The notes: generated by a model not told the origin, from the letters alone. Counted from the stretch's first letter, positions 42,986-54,486 are shown. The stretch: 64,000 bases of DNA from Bathynomus jamesi (GCA_023014485.1 JAJOZX010000089.1:1089501-1153500), one strand, 5' to 3'. Numbers and translations are program-made.

Positions 42986-43020
42986 GCACTGATGATGGAA
43001 ATTGAATTTCCGAAACGTTT
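42986..43020 (+). ncRNA. Hammerhead-type ribozyme core (right arm)
   Basis: Plus strand CUGAUGA at 42989-42995, stem II GGAAAUUGAAUUUCC (perfect), GAAA at 43012-43015. Confidence 0.66.
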
Positions 43021-43107
43021 GATTAATAAACATGTACCACCTTCTCGTCCTCTTATTCCTAAGTTGCGGTTCCCCAAGAACAAACCCTTCAATCATGTGT
43101 ATATATA

Positions 43108-44577
43108 TATATGAAAATTATTTCACGAAAGTAACACGTGAAAATATTTATGATGAATAAAACCACGAAGGAAAGGAAACACAAATGGTGCTCAAGCGCT
43201 TTCGTCTAATGACATCCTCAGGAACACTGAAGTACATAAAAGGGTTACAGCCTATATATAGGTTACAGAAAGAAAAAAAAAGAAATAATAATATACATAT
43301 ATATATATATGCAATAAACGGAGAAGTAAAAATTAAAAATTAAAGGATTATCAGAGAGGCATACAGATTTGTAAGGAAAAAATATCGATTTTTAGCACAA
43401 GATCAAATGAATTATAAAAATACAAATTTATAGTGGAAATCTGCCCAGGTTTTAACACACTGCCTTTTATGGTTAAGTTTTGATGTATGTAAAAATAAAA
43501 TGAAAATTAAAAGTTAATAAAGTAGCATACAAGTTTACCAAAGATTTAGCGTTCTACCCTTCTTATCTAAATCTGTTTTGAAGGAATTCAAAACAACAGG
43601 ATCGAGTTGAAAAAGACATTTGCTTATGTTGAAGTTATTTGAAAGTTGGATAATGGCAGACTCAAGAATATTTCTATTAACACTGTTGCTAGAGTGGAAT
43701 AAAACTGAAGCATTATTCCAATCAATACAGTGGGATAACTCTGACAAATGGACAAAAAGGGCACTGGACAACTGTCCTGTTCTAACGGAATATTGATGCT
43801 GATTTATACGTGTGTGCAAATCCTTTCCCGTCTGACCTATGTAAAAGGAATCACATTGTTTACAACCAATTTTATAGATAATGCCTGAATTATTGGTAGG
43901 GCTATTTTTTACTATGATATTCTTCACAATATTGTTATATGAAAATACTACATTAATATCCAAAAGTTTAAGTACATTAGCAATGCCTAAAAAGCCCGGG
44001 GAAAATGGAAGTACTAAAATATTTTTTGACAAAGTACGAGTGTTATTATTGACACGATAGAAAGTTCGTTTTGCCTTGTTGAGACAAGATTCCATAAACG
44101 CAGATGGATAACACAGATCACTTCCAATACCCTTGATTTTTTCCAATTCGGCATCGATGTATTCCGGACTGGCGATCCTAAGGGCGCGGAGAAACATTGA
44201 TGAAAAAATGGCCTTCTTACTGGGGTTGTCATGTCCCGAGTAAAAGTGTACGTAGGACAAATTGTTTGTTGTTTTCCGATAGATACTAAACTTAAAACCT
44301 GGGCTTTCCATGTACACGCACATCCAAAAATGGGATTGAATTGTCTTGTTCCACTTCTAAAGTAAACTTAATGGAGGGGACTTGATCATTTAACTGAAGG
44401 AGGAAGTTATCCAGGTCACGATTCATGGGCCAGATACACAAAATATCGTCGACGTACCGCAACCAAGGGATTCTCGGAATGTAAGTAATTTCGAAAAACT
44501 CATATAAATATTGGAGAGGAGGGGCGATAAGGGGTTGCCCATGGCCATCCCAAAAACTTGTTGATAATACTCGTTAT
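43108..44577 (-). mobile_element. PLE copy 1, 5'-truncated, inverted next to copy 2
   Basis: It runs from a terminal segment with a hammerhead-type core (43195-43222) through 3' noncoding sequence to coding sequence cut at the NEYYQQVFGMAM region (about 44577). At that point it joins, in opposite orientation, the 5' terminal segment of copy 2. Confidence 0.85.
43535..44574 (-). pseudogene. PLE reverse transcriptase/GIY-YIG, 3' part (copy 1)
   Basis: It starts in the RT palm (AMGNPLSP, then YVDDILCIWP with the catalytic DD at about 44450). A frame break near 44320 follows. It continues as 44323-43535: SPGFKFSIYRKTTNN, the linker, and the GIY-YIG nuclease with IIYKIGCKQCDSFYIGQT (intact C-x-x-C), RINQHQYSV and NILESAIIQL, to the natural stop after LNLW. 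The 5' half of the RT is missing. Confidence 0.85.
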
Positions 44578-44607
44578 ATAGGCTGTAACCCTTTTATGTA
44601 CTTCAGT

Positions 44608-44640
44608 GTTCCTGAGGATGTCATTAGACGAAAGCGCTTG
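44608..44640 (+). ncRNA. Hammerhead-type core in PLE terminal segment
   Basis: CUGAGGA (44612-44618), U, short stem II GUC-AUUA-GAC, GAAA (44630-44633). The fourth variable core position is G (CUGANGA consensus). Identical motifs occur at 47661-47690 (+), 51811-51840 (+), 62951-62985 (+), and on the minus strand at 43195-43222, 48371-48399 and 61302-61327. The three-base-pair stem II is weak, so activity is less certain than for the palindrome families. Confidence 0.5.
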
Positions 44641-44727
44641 AGCACCATTTTGTGTTTCCTTTCCTTCGTGGTTTTATTCATCATAAATATTTTTCACGTG
44701 TTACTTTCGTGAAATAATTTTCATATA

Positions 44728-47084
44728 ATGAACACCACGCGTTCCTTCTGCTTGCTGTTCCCTCTCTTGTCTCCGTTTGTGTCCGTGTTTTCTTCTACAT
44801 TAATGAAGAGGCATGCAATTCGTATCCGACGAAAGTTTCTTACTAATTGTCTAGAGGAGCAAGTTCTTCCCAAATCCCTGCTTCCGATTCGCCTCAGACA
44901 AATTGACGACCATCCGTTCAACAACTTCAGCAGATTAATTTTAAAGAAACATATTGAAGTCACCAGACAAAATGAGTGGTCCGCCTTCAAAAATGTAAAC
45001 ATCGCCAAACATAATTTTGTAACCGTTATTCCCCAACCGTGGATCCAACCTTTGTTTGATGAAATTTACAACGAGTTGCGTCGGAGAACTACTTCACTTC
45101 GTAACATTTTGGATCGAAAAATTAAAAGTCTCATTCGAAATAGTCAGTGGAGTAAAAAAGCAAGCTCAAAGTGTGTTTTGAACCTTTCTTCGAAAAACAT
45201 TAGTGACGATGCAAAAAGTGCCCTTGGATATGGTATGTCCTTTTTTATTGTTAAAAAACCTTCGGCTTTACAAATTTGCTACAGTCTCGCGTGTTTTGAA
45301 AAACAGTGTAATCTCCCTCAGTATTTGTTTAACATAGTTAAAGGCCTCGTTTATAGTGCGGCGAATAGTAATTACGAAGATAACTTTCCTAAACGTTTTC
45401 GCAATAGCCTCTCACAATCAAAAAAAGATGGGGAGCTCATATTACTAAAGCAGACAAGGCTAACACTATAGTTATTATGGACAAAGTGGACTACATCGGA
45501 AAGATGAACGAGCTTCTCCAGGACCCCGCCACATACAGCAAACTTAGGAAGAACCCGCAGGATGACGTCATCAAATCATTTAATAGTGGCTTGAAACGCA
45601 TTCTCAAAGATCATAAGGACTTAATTCCGCTTTTCATGTCCACTTCACCTTCTCTGCCCTACCTTTACGGTCTTATTAAAACCCACAAACCTGGCAACCC
45701 TGTGCGCCCTATTATTAGCTCGGTGGGCTCTATTACTTATAAACTCTCCAAATGGCTTGTCAAAGTCTTGTCCCCCATTCTCGGAACTATCTCTGATTCA
45801 CATGTAAAAAATTCCATGGATCTTACTGAAAAATTGAATAATGCACGTACTGAAACTAACGATAAATTGATCAGTTTTGACGTTTGTTCATTTTTACAAA
45901 AGTGCCGATTGACGATATGCTTGACTTTCTCTCCCAAGAATTACATAAGTATGACCTGCCACTACCTTCACACATTGTTTTGGAACTTATTAAGCTTTGC
46001 ATCAAAGACTAAATTCACTTTCAATAACGAGTATTATCAACAAGTTTTTGGGATGGCCATGGTCAACCCCTTATCGCCCCTCCTCTCCAATATTTATATT
46101 GAGTTTTTCGAAATTACTTACATTCCGAGAATCCTTGGGGTTGGCATCCCTTGGATGCTGTACGTCGACGATATTTTGTGTATCTGGCCCATGAATCGTG
46201 ACCTGGATAACTTCCTCCTTCAGTTAAATGATCAAGTCCCCTCCATTAAGTTTACTTTAGAAGTGGAACAAGACAATTCAATCCCATTTTTGGATGTGCG
46301 TGTACATAGGGAAAGCCCAGGTTTTAAGTTTAGTATCTATCGGAAAACAACAAACAATTTCTCCTACGTACACTTTTACTCGGGACATGACACCCCCACT
46401 AAGAAGGCCATTTTTTCATCAATGTTTCTCCACCCCCTTAGGATCGCCAGTCCGGAATACATCGATGCCGAATTGGAAAAAATCAACGGTATTGGAAGTG
46501 ATCTGTGTTATCCATCTGCGTTTGTGGAATCTTCTCTCAACAAGGCAAAACGAACTTTCTATCGTGTCAATAATAACACTCGTACTTTGTCAAAAAATAT
46601 TTTAGTACTTCCATTTTCCCCTGGCTTTTTAGGCATTGCTAATGTACTTAAACTTTTGGATATTAATGTAGTATTTTCATATAACAATATTGTGAAAAAT
46701 ATCATCATAAAAAATAGCCCTACCAATAATTCAGGCATTATCTATAAAATGGTTGTAAACATTGTTGATTCTTTTTACATAGGTCAGACGGGAAAGGATT
46801 TGCACACACGTATAAAACAGCATCAATATTCCGTTAGAACAGGACAGTTGTCCAGTGCCCTTTTTGTCCATTTGTCAGAGTTATCCCACTGTATTGATTG
46901 GAATAATGCTTCAGTTTTATTCCACTCTAGCAACATTGTTAATAGAAATATTCTTGAGTCTGCCATTATCCAACTTTCAAATAACTTCAACATAAGCAAA
47001 GGTCTTTTTCAACTCGATCCTGTTGTTTTGAATTCCTTCAAAACAGATTTAGATAAGAAGGGTAGAACGCTAAATCTTTGGTAA
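44728..47084 (+). pseudogene. PLE polyprotein: reverse transcriptase plus GIY-YIG endonuclease (copy 2)
   Basis: The ATG at 44728 opens the N-terminal region (RKFLTNCLEEQVLP, RQIDDHPFNNFSRLI). One C is missing near 45445 in GGAGCTC(C)ATATTAC, compared with copy 3, and breaks the ITKADKAN motif (RT motif 1). The second frame (45477-47084) has YLYGLIKTHKPGNPVRPIIS, KLISFDV (motif A), a locally frame-shifted stretch at about 45885-46010, GMAMVNPLSP (G to V compared with copy 3), YVDDILCIWP (catalytic DD) and the GIY-YIG domain with FYIGQTGKDLHTR and NILESAIIQL. The C-x-x-C before YIG is lost (VVNIVDS). It would encode the enzymes for retrotransposition, but it is inactive. Confidence 0.88.
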
Positions 47085-47306
47085 ACTTGTATGCTACTTT
47101 ATTAACTTTTAATTTTCATTTTATTTTTACACACATCGAAACTTAACCATAAAAGGCAGAGTGTTAAAACCCGGGCAGATTTCCAGTATAAATTTGTATT
47201 TTTATAATTCATTTGATCTTGTGCTAAAAATCGATATTTTTCCTTACAAATCTGTATGCCTCTCTGATAATCCTTTAATTTTTAATTTTACTTCTCCGTT
47301 TATTGC

Positions 47307-47312
47307 ATATAT

Positions 47313-47348
<36 letters not shown>

Positions 47349-47409
47349 ATATATATATATATATATATATGGATAATATATATATACACATATATATATG
47401 TATGGATAG

Positions 47410-47477
<68 letters not shown>

Positions 47478-47590
47478 ATATATATATATATATATATCCA
47501 TACATATACATATATACATATATATATATACATATACATATATATAGATATATACATATCCATACATATATATATATATATGTATGTATA
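47307..47590. repeat. Compound (TA)n-rich tract in PLE 3' region
   Basis: Alternating TA runs with interspersed TATGTA, CATACATA and GATA units. The long frames of Tyr/Ile repeats here are low-complexity artefacts. Confidence 0.95.
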
Positions 47591-47735
47591 TTATTTATTT
47601 TTCACTTTTTTTCTTTCTGTAACCTATATAGGCTGTAACCCTTTTATGTACTTCAGTGTTCCTGAGGATGTCATTAGACGAAAGCGCTTGAGCACCATTT
47701 TGTGTTTCCTTTCCTTCGTGGTTTTATTCATCATA

Positions 47736-47839
47736 TATATATATATATGAAAAATTATTTCACGAAAGTGACACGTGAAAAATATTTGTGATGAATAAAA
47801 CCCCTTTGTGTTTCTTTTCCCTTCGTGGTTTTATTCATC

Positions 47840-47905
<66 letters not shown>

Positions 47906-48258
47906 GACGCCCCAGTGAATCTGTACATACATAATACACATAGACAGACAGACTGATAGATACGGAGTAAAAACGTGCAAAGTTGTCATGAACGCGATGG
48001 ATGGATGGCACAATCGTGTATGGCGGTTTTTTCGACAAGGCACAATTGCTGGCATGTGAATGACGGCACGCGTAACATTATTCTCAGGTAATTATGCAGA
48101 TATTAACTACAGCACTAATTCCTCTACCGTTATTTGATCGTTTAATTGTTTGTTTAAAAAGCAAATAAAGTGATTGTATTCTGACGAAATTTTGAGTCAA
48201 GGATTTGCCAGAATTTAGCGTCCTTTCCATTCAGCAACACCTCTCCTCATTCATACAG

Positions 48259-48283
<25 letters not shown>
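47736..48283. other. PLE tips, TA tracts and unique DNA
   Basis: Two short inverted PLE tip fragments (47751-47800 with TTATTTCACGAAAGTGACAC; 47803-47842 with TTCGTGGTTTTATTCATCAT) flank a tract of (TA)n (47841-47901). Unique noncoding DNA follows (47902-48258). No gene. Confidence 0.55.
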
Positions 48284-48291
<8 letters not shown>

Positions 48292-51092
48292 ATTATTTCA
48301 CGAAAGTAACACGTGAAAAATATTTATGATGAATAAAACCACGAAGGAAAGGAAACACAAAATGGTGCTCAAGCGCTTTCGTCTAATGACATCCTCAGGA
48401 ACACTGAAGTACATAAAAAGGTTAAGCCTATATATAGGTTACAGAAAGAAAAAAATAAAAAATAAATAACATACACACACACATATACATATATATATAT
48501 ATACATACATATCTATATATACAAATACATACATACATACATATATATACAATAAACAGAGAAGTAAAAATAAAAAATTAAAAATTAAAACCTTAAAGGA
48601 TTACCAGTGAGGCGTACAGATTTGTAAGGAAAAATATCGATTTTTAGCACAAGATCAAATGGATTATAAAATACAAATTTATACTGGAACTCTGCCCGGG
48701 TTTTAACACACTGCTGCCTATGGTCAGGTTTCGATATATATAAAAAAATAAAATGCAAATTAAAAGTTAATAAAGTAGAAGACAAGTTTACCAAAGATTT
48801 AATGTTTTACCCTTCTTATCTAAATCTGTTTTAAAGGAATTCAAAATAACAGGATCGAGTTGAAAAAGACCTTTGCTTATGTTGAAGTTATTTGAAAGTT
48901 GGATAATGGCAGACTCGAGAATATTTCTATTAACAATGTTGCTTGAATGGAATAAAACTGAAGCATTATTCCAATCAATACAGTGGGCTAACTCTGACAA
49001 ATGGACAAAAAGGGCACTGGACAACTGTCCTGTTCTAACGGAATATTGATGCTGTTTTATACGTGTGTGCAAATCCTTTCCCGTCTGACCTATGTAAAAG
49101 GAATCACATTGTTTACAACCAATTTTATAGATAATGCCTGAATTATTGGTAGGGCTATTTTTACTATGATATTTTTCACAATATTGTTATATGAAAATAC
49201 TACATTAATATCCAAAAGTTTAAGTACATTAGCAATGCCTAAAAAGCCCGGGAAAAATGGAAGTACTAAAATATTTTTTGACAAAGTACGAGTGTTAATA
49301 TTGACACGATAGAAAGTTCGTTTTACCTTGTTGAGACAAGATTCCATAAACGCAGATGGATAACACAAATCACTTCCAATACCGTTGATTTTTTCCAATT
49401 CGGCATCGATGTATTCCGGACTGGCGATCCTAAGGGCGCGGAGAAACATTGATGAAAATATGGCCTTCTTAGTGGGGGTATCATGTCCCGAGTAAAATTG
49501 TACGTAGGACAAATTGTTTGTCGTTTTCCGATAGATACTAAACTTAAAACCTGGGCTTTCCCTATGTACACGCACATCCAAAAATGGGATTGAATTGTCT
49601 TGCTCAACTTCTAAAGTAAACTTAATGGAGGGGACTTGATCATTTAACTGAAGGAGGAAGCTATCCAGGTCACGATTCATGGGCCAGATACACAAAATAT
49701 CGTCGACGTACCGCAACCAAGGGATGCCAACCCCCAGGATTCTCGGAATATAGGTAATTTCGAAAAACTCCATATAAATATTGGAGAGGAGGGGCGATAA
49801 GGGGTTGCCCATAGCCATCCCAAAAACTTGTTGATAATACTCGTTATTGAAAGTGAATTTACAGTCTTTGATGCAAAGCTTAATGAGTTCCAAAACAATG
49901 AGTGAAGGTAGTGGCAGGTCATACTTATGTAATTCTTGGAGAGAAAGTCAAGCATATCGTCAATCGGCACTTTTGTAAACAATGAACAATCATCAAAACT
50001 GATCAATTTATCGTTAGTTTCAGTACGTGCATTATTCAATTTTTCCGTAAGATCCATGGAATTTTTTACTGTGAATCAGAGATAGTTCCGAGAATGGGGG
50101 ACAAGACTTTGACAAGCCATTTGGAGAGTTTATAAGTAATAGAGCCCACCGAGCTAATAATAGGGCGCATAGGGTTACCAGGTTTGTGGGTTTTAATAAG
50201 ACCGTAAAGGTAGGGCAGAGCAGGTGAAGTGGACATGAAAAGCGGAATTAAGTCCTTATGATCTTTGAGAAGGCGTTTCAAGCCACTATTAAATGATTTG
50301 ATGACGTCATCCTGCGGGTTCTTCCTAAGTTTGGTGTATGTGGCGGGGTCCTGGAGAAGCTCGTTCATCTTTCCGATGTAGTCCACTTTGTCCATAAAAC
50401 TATGGTGTTAGCCTTGTCTGCTTTAGTAATATGGAGCTCCCCATCTTTTTTTAATTGTGAGAGGCTATTGCGAAAACGTTTAGGAAAGTTATCTTCGTAA
50501 TTACCATTCGCCGCACTATAAACGAGGCCTTTAACTATGTTAAAAAATACTGAGGGAGATTACACTGTTTTTCAAAACACGCGAGACTGTAACAAATTTG
50601 TAAAGCCGAAGGTTTTTTAACAATAAAAAAGGACATACCATATCCAAGGGCACTTTTTGCATCGTCACTAATGTTTTTCGAAGAAAGGTTCAAAACACAC
50701 TTTGAGCTTGCTTTTTTACTCCACTGACTATCTCGAATGAGACTTTTAATTTTTCGATCCAAAATGTTACGAAGTGAAGTAGTTCTCCGACGCAACTCGT
50801 TGTAAATTTCATCAAACAAAGGTTGGATCCACGGTTGGGGAATAACGGTTACAAAATTATGTTTGGCGATGTTTACATTTTTGAAGGCGGACCACTCATT
50901 TTGTCTGGTGACTTCAATATGTTTCTTTAAAATTAATCTGCTGAAGTTGTTGAACGGATGGTCGTCAATTTGTCTGAGGCGAATCGGAAGCAGGGATTTG
51001 GGAAGAACTTGCTCCTCCAGACACTTAGTAAGAAACTTCCGTCGGATACGAATTGCATGCCCCTTCATTAATGTAGAAGAAAACACGGACAC
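48284..51092 (-). mobile_element. PLE copy 3, near full-length on the minus strand
   Basis: The terminal segment with hammerhead-type core (48371-48399), 3' noncoding sequence and coding sequence reach back to the N-terminal region (about 51092). There the sequence switches to an inverted copy of its own 3' part (copy 4). The 5' terminal segment is absent. Confidence 0.86.
48788..51090 (-). pseudogene. PLE polyprotein: reverse transcriptase plus GIY-YIG (copy 3)
   Basis: Minus-strand pieces in order: 51090-50535 (N-terminal region, RKFLTKCLEEQVLP), a break near 50530, HITKADKAN (about 50425), 50395-50066 (HKPGNPMRPIISS), 50057-49860 (motif A with KLISFDDCSLF), then 49893-49090 (QVFGMAMGNPLSP, RYVDDILCIWP and the linker), and 49072-48788 (end of the GIY-YIG domain, NRNILESAII). 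Compared with copy 2 it keeps the glycine in AMGNPLSP and the C in the motif-1 region, but has its own frameshifts near 50530, 50400, 50060, 49170 and 49090. Confidence 0.86.
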
Positions 51093-51876
51093 AAACAATG
51101 TGATTCCTTTTACATAGGTCAGACGGGAAAGGATTTGCACACACGTATAAAACAGCATCATTATTCCGTTAGAACAGGACAGTTGTCCAATGCCCTTTTT
51201 GTCCATTTGTCAGAGTTAGCCCACTGTATTGATTGGAATAATGCTTCAGTTTTATTCCATTCAAGCAACATTGTTAATAGAAATATTCTCGAGTCTGCCA
51301 TTATCCAACTTTCAAATAACTTCAACATAAGCAAAGGTCTTTTTCAACTCGATCCTGTTATTTTGAATTCCTTTAAAACAGATTTAGATAAGAAGGGTAA
51401 ACATTAAATCTTTGGTAAACTTGTCTTCTACTTTATTAACTTTTAATTTGCATTTTATTTTTTATATATATCGAAACCTGACCATAGCAGCAGTGTGTTA
51501 AAACCCGGGCAGAGTTCCAGTGTAAATTTGTATTTTTATAATCCATTTGATCTTGTGCTAAAAATCGATATTTTTCCTTACAAATCTGTACGCCTCACTG
51601 GTAATCCTTTAAGGTTTTTAATTTTTAATTTTTTATTTTTACTTCTCTGTTTATTGTATATATATGTATGTATGTATGTATTTGTATATATAGATATGTA
51701 TGTATATATATATATATGTATATGTGTGTGTGTATGTATGTTATTTATTTTTCTTTTTTTCTTTCTGTAACCTATATATAGGCTTAACCTTTTTATGTAC
51801 TTCAGTGTTCCTGAGGATGTCATTAGACGAAAGCGCTTGAGCACCATTTTGTGTTTCCTTTCCTTCGTGGTTTATT

Positions 51877-51885
<9 letters not shown>
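51093..51885 (+). mobile_element. PLE copy 4: inverted duplicate of the copy 3 3' end
   Basis: From ATGTGATTCCTTTTACATAG (51097) to the terminal segment with hammerhead-type core (51811-51840), the sequence is the inverse of 49117-48290, including the noncoding region and the exact order of compound microsatellites (ATACATACATATCTATATAT type). At the junction, AAAC is shared by both parental sequences (51093-51096). The near-identity shows a very recent event. Confidence 0.88.
51096..51410 (+). pseudogene. PLE GIY-YIG fragment (copy 4)
   Basis: It encodes the C-terminal 90-odd residues of the endonuclease (FYIGQ region, MHTRIKQHHYSV, ELAHCIDWNN, NRNILESAII). It shares copy 3 variants such as AHCIDW and DPVILNS, and ends slightly early through a one-base loss (KKGKH instead of KKGKTLNLW). 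No RT precedes it. Confidence 0.85.
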
Positions 51886-51919
<34 letters not shown>

Positions 51920-51995
51920 CGATAGAAGTGTTCTTCGGGAACCTTATGCTCAATAGGAATATGAAAACAAGAGATACGACTCTCAACATTTATTG

Positions 51996-52034
51996 GCCAA
52001 ACGTTTCGGTCCACTCAGGGGCCATCTTCAGTGA
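51996..52034 (-). ncRNA. Hammerhead-like core (left arm)
   Basis: Minus strand CUGAAGA (52031-52025), U, stem II with GGCC/GGACC, then GAAACG. The core variable position is A. Its inverse copy is at 52977-53013. Confidence 0.5.
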
Positions 52035-52330
52035 CTAAATGGAAGCATCTAAAAAAACAATCATAAAACTAAAGTAAATACAAATGTCAAACTGTACAAT
52101 GATAAAATCTAATACAAAAAAGTTAAAAAGTTGTTAAAAAAAAAAAAACTATCTGGATTATAAAACAAAAAAGTAAAAATAAAACAAAAAATAAAATTTC
52201 AAAAATTAAAAAGTTTAAAAATTTTAAAAATGTTAAATTCAAAATTTAAAAAATTTAAAAAATTTAAAAAAAAGTAAAAAAAATTTTTTTGAAAAGGACT
52301 GACCTCGATGGTAAAAGTTACAAATGACAA

Positions 52331-52624
52331 GTGGAGAGAAAGGAAAGTCGTTATGTGGGGCAGACCGCCCTACAGTTAAAACTTAGGATTTCGAAGCATT
52401 TGGGTTTTTCTCATCGAACTTCTCGCCCTCTTTCCACTCCTGAATCCTCTGCTATTCGGCATCATTCAGAGACCCATGACCATCCGTGCCCCCAGGACTC
52501 CTTTGCGATTTTGTCGTCTGCTTCTAATTCACTTGATCTTAAAATTTTAGAATCCCTTTTTATCAAGAAATTAAATCCAGAACTAAACGATAGCCTTTCC
52601 TCGATAAAATTACATACTTCCTAA
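52331..52624 (+). pseudogene. PLE GIY-YIG endonuclease fragment, second subfamily
   Basis: The frame has SRYVGQTALQLKLRISKHLG (YIG-type motif with arginine R), then RPLSTPESSAIRHHSETHDH (H block), SFAILSSASNSLDLKILESL (glutamate) and a natural stop after KLHTS. It is intact from YIG onwards, but the GIY strand and RT are missing. It is related to the fragment at 9921-10295 more than to copies 1-5. Confidence 0.85.
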
Positions 52625-52976
52625 CCAACCACCTTTTTAACGCAACTAACGCACTAACTTAAGTTTTTCTTTCCTTTCTCTCCACTTGTCATTTGTAACT
52701 TTTACCATCCAGGTCAGTCCTTTTAAAAAAAAAATGTAAAATTGTTTTAAATTTTTTTTATTTTTTTAAATTTTGAATTTAACATTTTTAAAATTTTTAA
52801 ACTTTTTAATTTTTGAAATTTTAGTTTTTGTTTTATTTTTACTTTTTTGTTTTATAATCCAGATAGTTTTTTTTTTTAACAACTTTTTAACTTTTTTGTA
52901 TTAGATTTTATCATTGTACAGTTTGACATTTGTATTTACTTTAGTTTTATGATTATTTTTTCAGATGCTTCCATTT

Positions 52977-53013
52977 AGTCTGAAGATGGCCCCTGAGTGG
53001 ACCGAAACGTTTG
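52977..53013 (+). ncRNA. Hammerhead-like core (right arm)
   Basis: CUGAAGA at 52980-52986, U, stem II, GAAA at 53004-53007. The inverse copy is at 51996-52034. Confidence 0.5.
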
Positions 53014-53075
53014 GCCAATAAATGTTGAGAGTCGTATCTCTTGTTTTCATATTCTTATATATATATATATATATA

Positions 53076-53530
53076 CACAAACTCAGAATGGTTCCCTGAG
53101 AACATTATATGTTAAACACAGACCGTGCATGGAACAAGGAACTCTTCTGGGAAAATTAAATCCACTATAGTCCGAATAAGTAATGGTAAATGACAAATAC
53201 CACAGTTTTTTTCCTTTTTCATGATTTTAGCCCGACGTGGGCAACGGGTCTCTCGCAAAGAGATCCCATAAATATAGCTTCCCTCACCAGCTATCTGCAA
53301 AGCAGACAGGATCCAGCTTTGGGACGTGGATCTAGGGTTTAAAGCAAACCTAGATCCCTACACTCAGAACCTCTATATAAGTAAAAGACTCGTTGCATTC
53401 ACGTCGTGTTGAATAAATCAAAGAAAAAGGGGGTAACTATTGTATTTTTAGCCAAAAAAAACAAAACTTAAACCTCAACCGGGACATTGAGCGTCCACTT
53501 TTCAAGGCACGAAACACGTCCGTTTAGTAT
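53076..53530 (+). repeat. LTR-like repeat, unit 1
   Basis: A 450-bp unit starting ACACAAACTCAGAATGGTTC. It holds CTATATAAG (TATA box, about 53373) followed by GTTGAATAAATCAAAG (poly(A) signal, about 53410), the promoter and poly(A) spacing of a retroelement LTR. The unit is directly repeated at 53531 and inverted at 54024-54430. No gag-pol coding sequence is nearby. Confidence 0.6.
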
Positions 53531-53975
53531 ACACAAACTCAGAATGGTTCCCTGAGAACATTATATGTTAAACACAGACCGTGCATGGAACAAGGAACTC
53601 TTCTGGGAAAATTAAATCCACTATAGTCCGATAAGTAATGGTAAATGACAAATACCACAGTTTTTTTCCTTTTTCATGATTTTAGCCCGACGTGGGCAAC
53701 GGGTCTCTCGCAAAGAGATCCCATAAATATAGCTTCCCTCACCAGCTATCTGCAAAGCAGACAGGATCCAGCTTTGGGACGTGGATCTAGGGTTTAAAGC
53801 AAACCTAGATCCCTACACTCAGAACCTCTATATAAGTAAAAGACTCGTTGCATTCACGTCGTGTTGAATAAATCAAAGAAAAAGGGGGTAACTATTGTAT
53901 TTTTAGCCAAAAAACCAAAACTTAAACCTCAACTGGTAGAATTGAGCGTCCACTTTTCAAGGCACATGTGTGTAT
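53531..53975 (+). repeat. LTR-like repeat, unit 2 (direct tandem copy)
   Basis: Almost identical to unit 1 and directly adjacent (junction TAGTATACACAAACTC). The 3' part differs (GGTAGAATTGAGCG instead of GGGACATTGAGCG). Confidence 0.75.
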
Positions 53976-54023
53976 CATAAAAAACTCAGGGGACCATTCT
54001 GAGTTCATTCCCATCTTGAAACG

Positions 54024-54425
54024 GACATGTTATGTGCCTTGAAAAGTGGACGCTCAATTCTACCAGTTGAGGTTTAAGTTTTGGTTTTTGGCTAAAAATA
54101 TAATAGTTACCCCTTTTTCTTTTATGTATTCAATCTGACGTGAAGGCAGCAAGTCTTTTGCTTATATTGAGGTTCTAAATGTAGCAGGGCTAGGCTGCTT
54201 TAAACCCTAGATCCATGTCCCAAAGCTGGATCCTGTCTGCTTTGCAGATAGCTGGTGAGGGAAGCTATATTTATGGGACCTCTTTGCGAGTGACCCGTTG
54301 CCCACGTCGGGCTAGCATCATGAAAAAGAAAAACTATGGTATTTGTCATTTACCATTACTTATTCGGACTATAGTGGATTTAATTTTCCCAGAAGAGTTC
54401 CTTGTTCCATGCACTGTCTGTGTGT

Positions 54426-54430
<5 letters not shown>
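54024..54430 (-). repeat. LTR-like repeat, unit 3 (inverted copy)
   Basis: Inverse of units 1 and 2 from GTGCCTTGAAAAGTGGACGC to GTTCCTTGTTCCATGCAC, more diverged. It ends at a (TA)n tract. The axis with unit 2 lies near 53998. Confidence 0.75.

Positions 54431-54481
<51 letters not shown>
54431..54481. repeat. (TA)n microsatellite
   Basis: Pure TA tract between the LTR-like repeat and a mariner terminus. Confidence 0.95.

Positions 54482-54486
<5 letters not shown>

Larger units (their letters stand above)
42804..43058. mobile_element. Noncoding PLE-type palindrome with two hammerhead cores
   Basis: GAATAAGAGGACGAGAAGGT (42804) to the axis near 42931 is inverted to 43058, with arms of about 127 bp and few mismatches. 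Each arm has a hammerhead-type core, and TA repeats border the left side. The sequence is related to the PLE end at 9462-9600. No coding sequence lies between the arms. Confidence 0.82.
44578..47735 (+). mobile_element. PLE copy 2, near full-length
   Basis: The same terminal segment (GGCTGTAACCCTTTTATGTA ... CGTGGTTTTATTCATCAT) occurs at both ends (44580-44700 and 47631-47735) in direct orientation, like the terminal repeats of PLEs. The coding region between them is nearly complete but frameshifted. The 3' noncoding part holds a long (TA)n-rich tract (47307-47590). Confidence 0.88.
51950..53055 (+). mobile_element. Second PLE subfamily, fold-back copy with GIY-YIG
   Basis: Inverted arms (about 51950-52348 and 52668-53055) each carry a terminal segment with AACATTTATTGGCCAAACG and a hammerhead-like core, plus AT-rich noncoding sequence. 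The loop holds a plus-strand GIY-YIG frame (52331-52624). The structure is therefore an inverted 3' end joined in front of a truncated 3' part, as in copies 1-2, 3-4 and 5. Confidence 0.85.

Noticed and set aside
47244..47750. Overlapping frames of Tyr/Ile repeats on both strands, up to 140 codons
   Set aside because: They are translations of (TA)n microsatellites and have no protein character.
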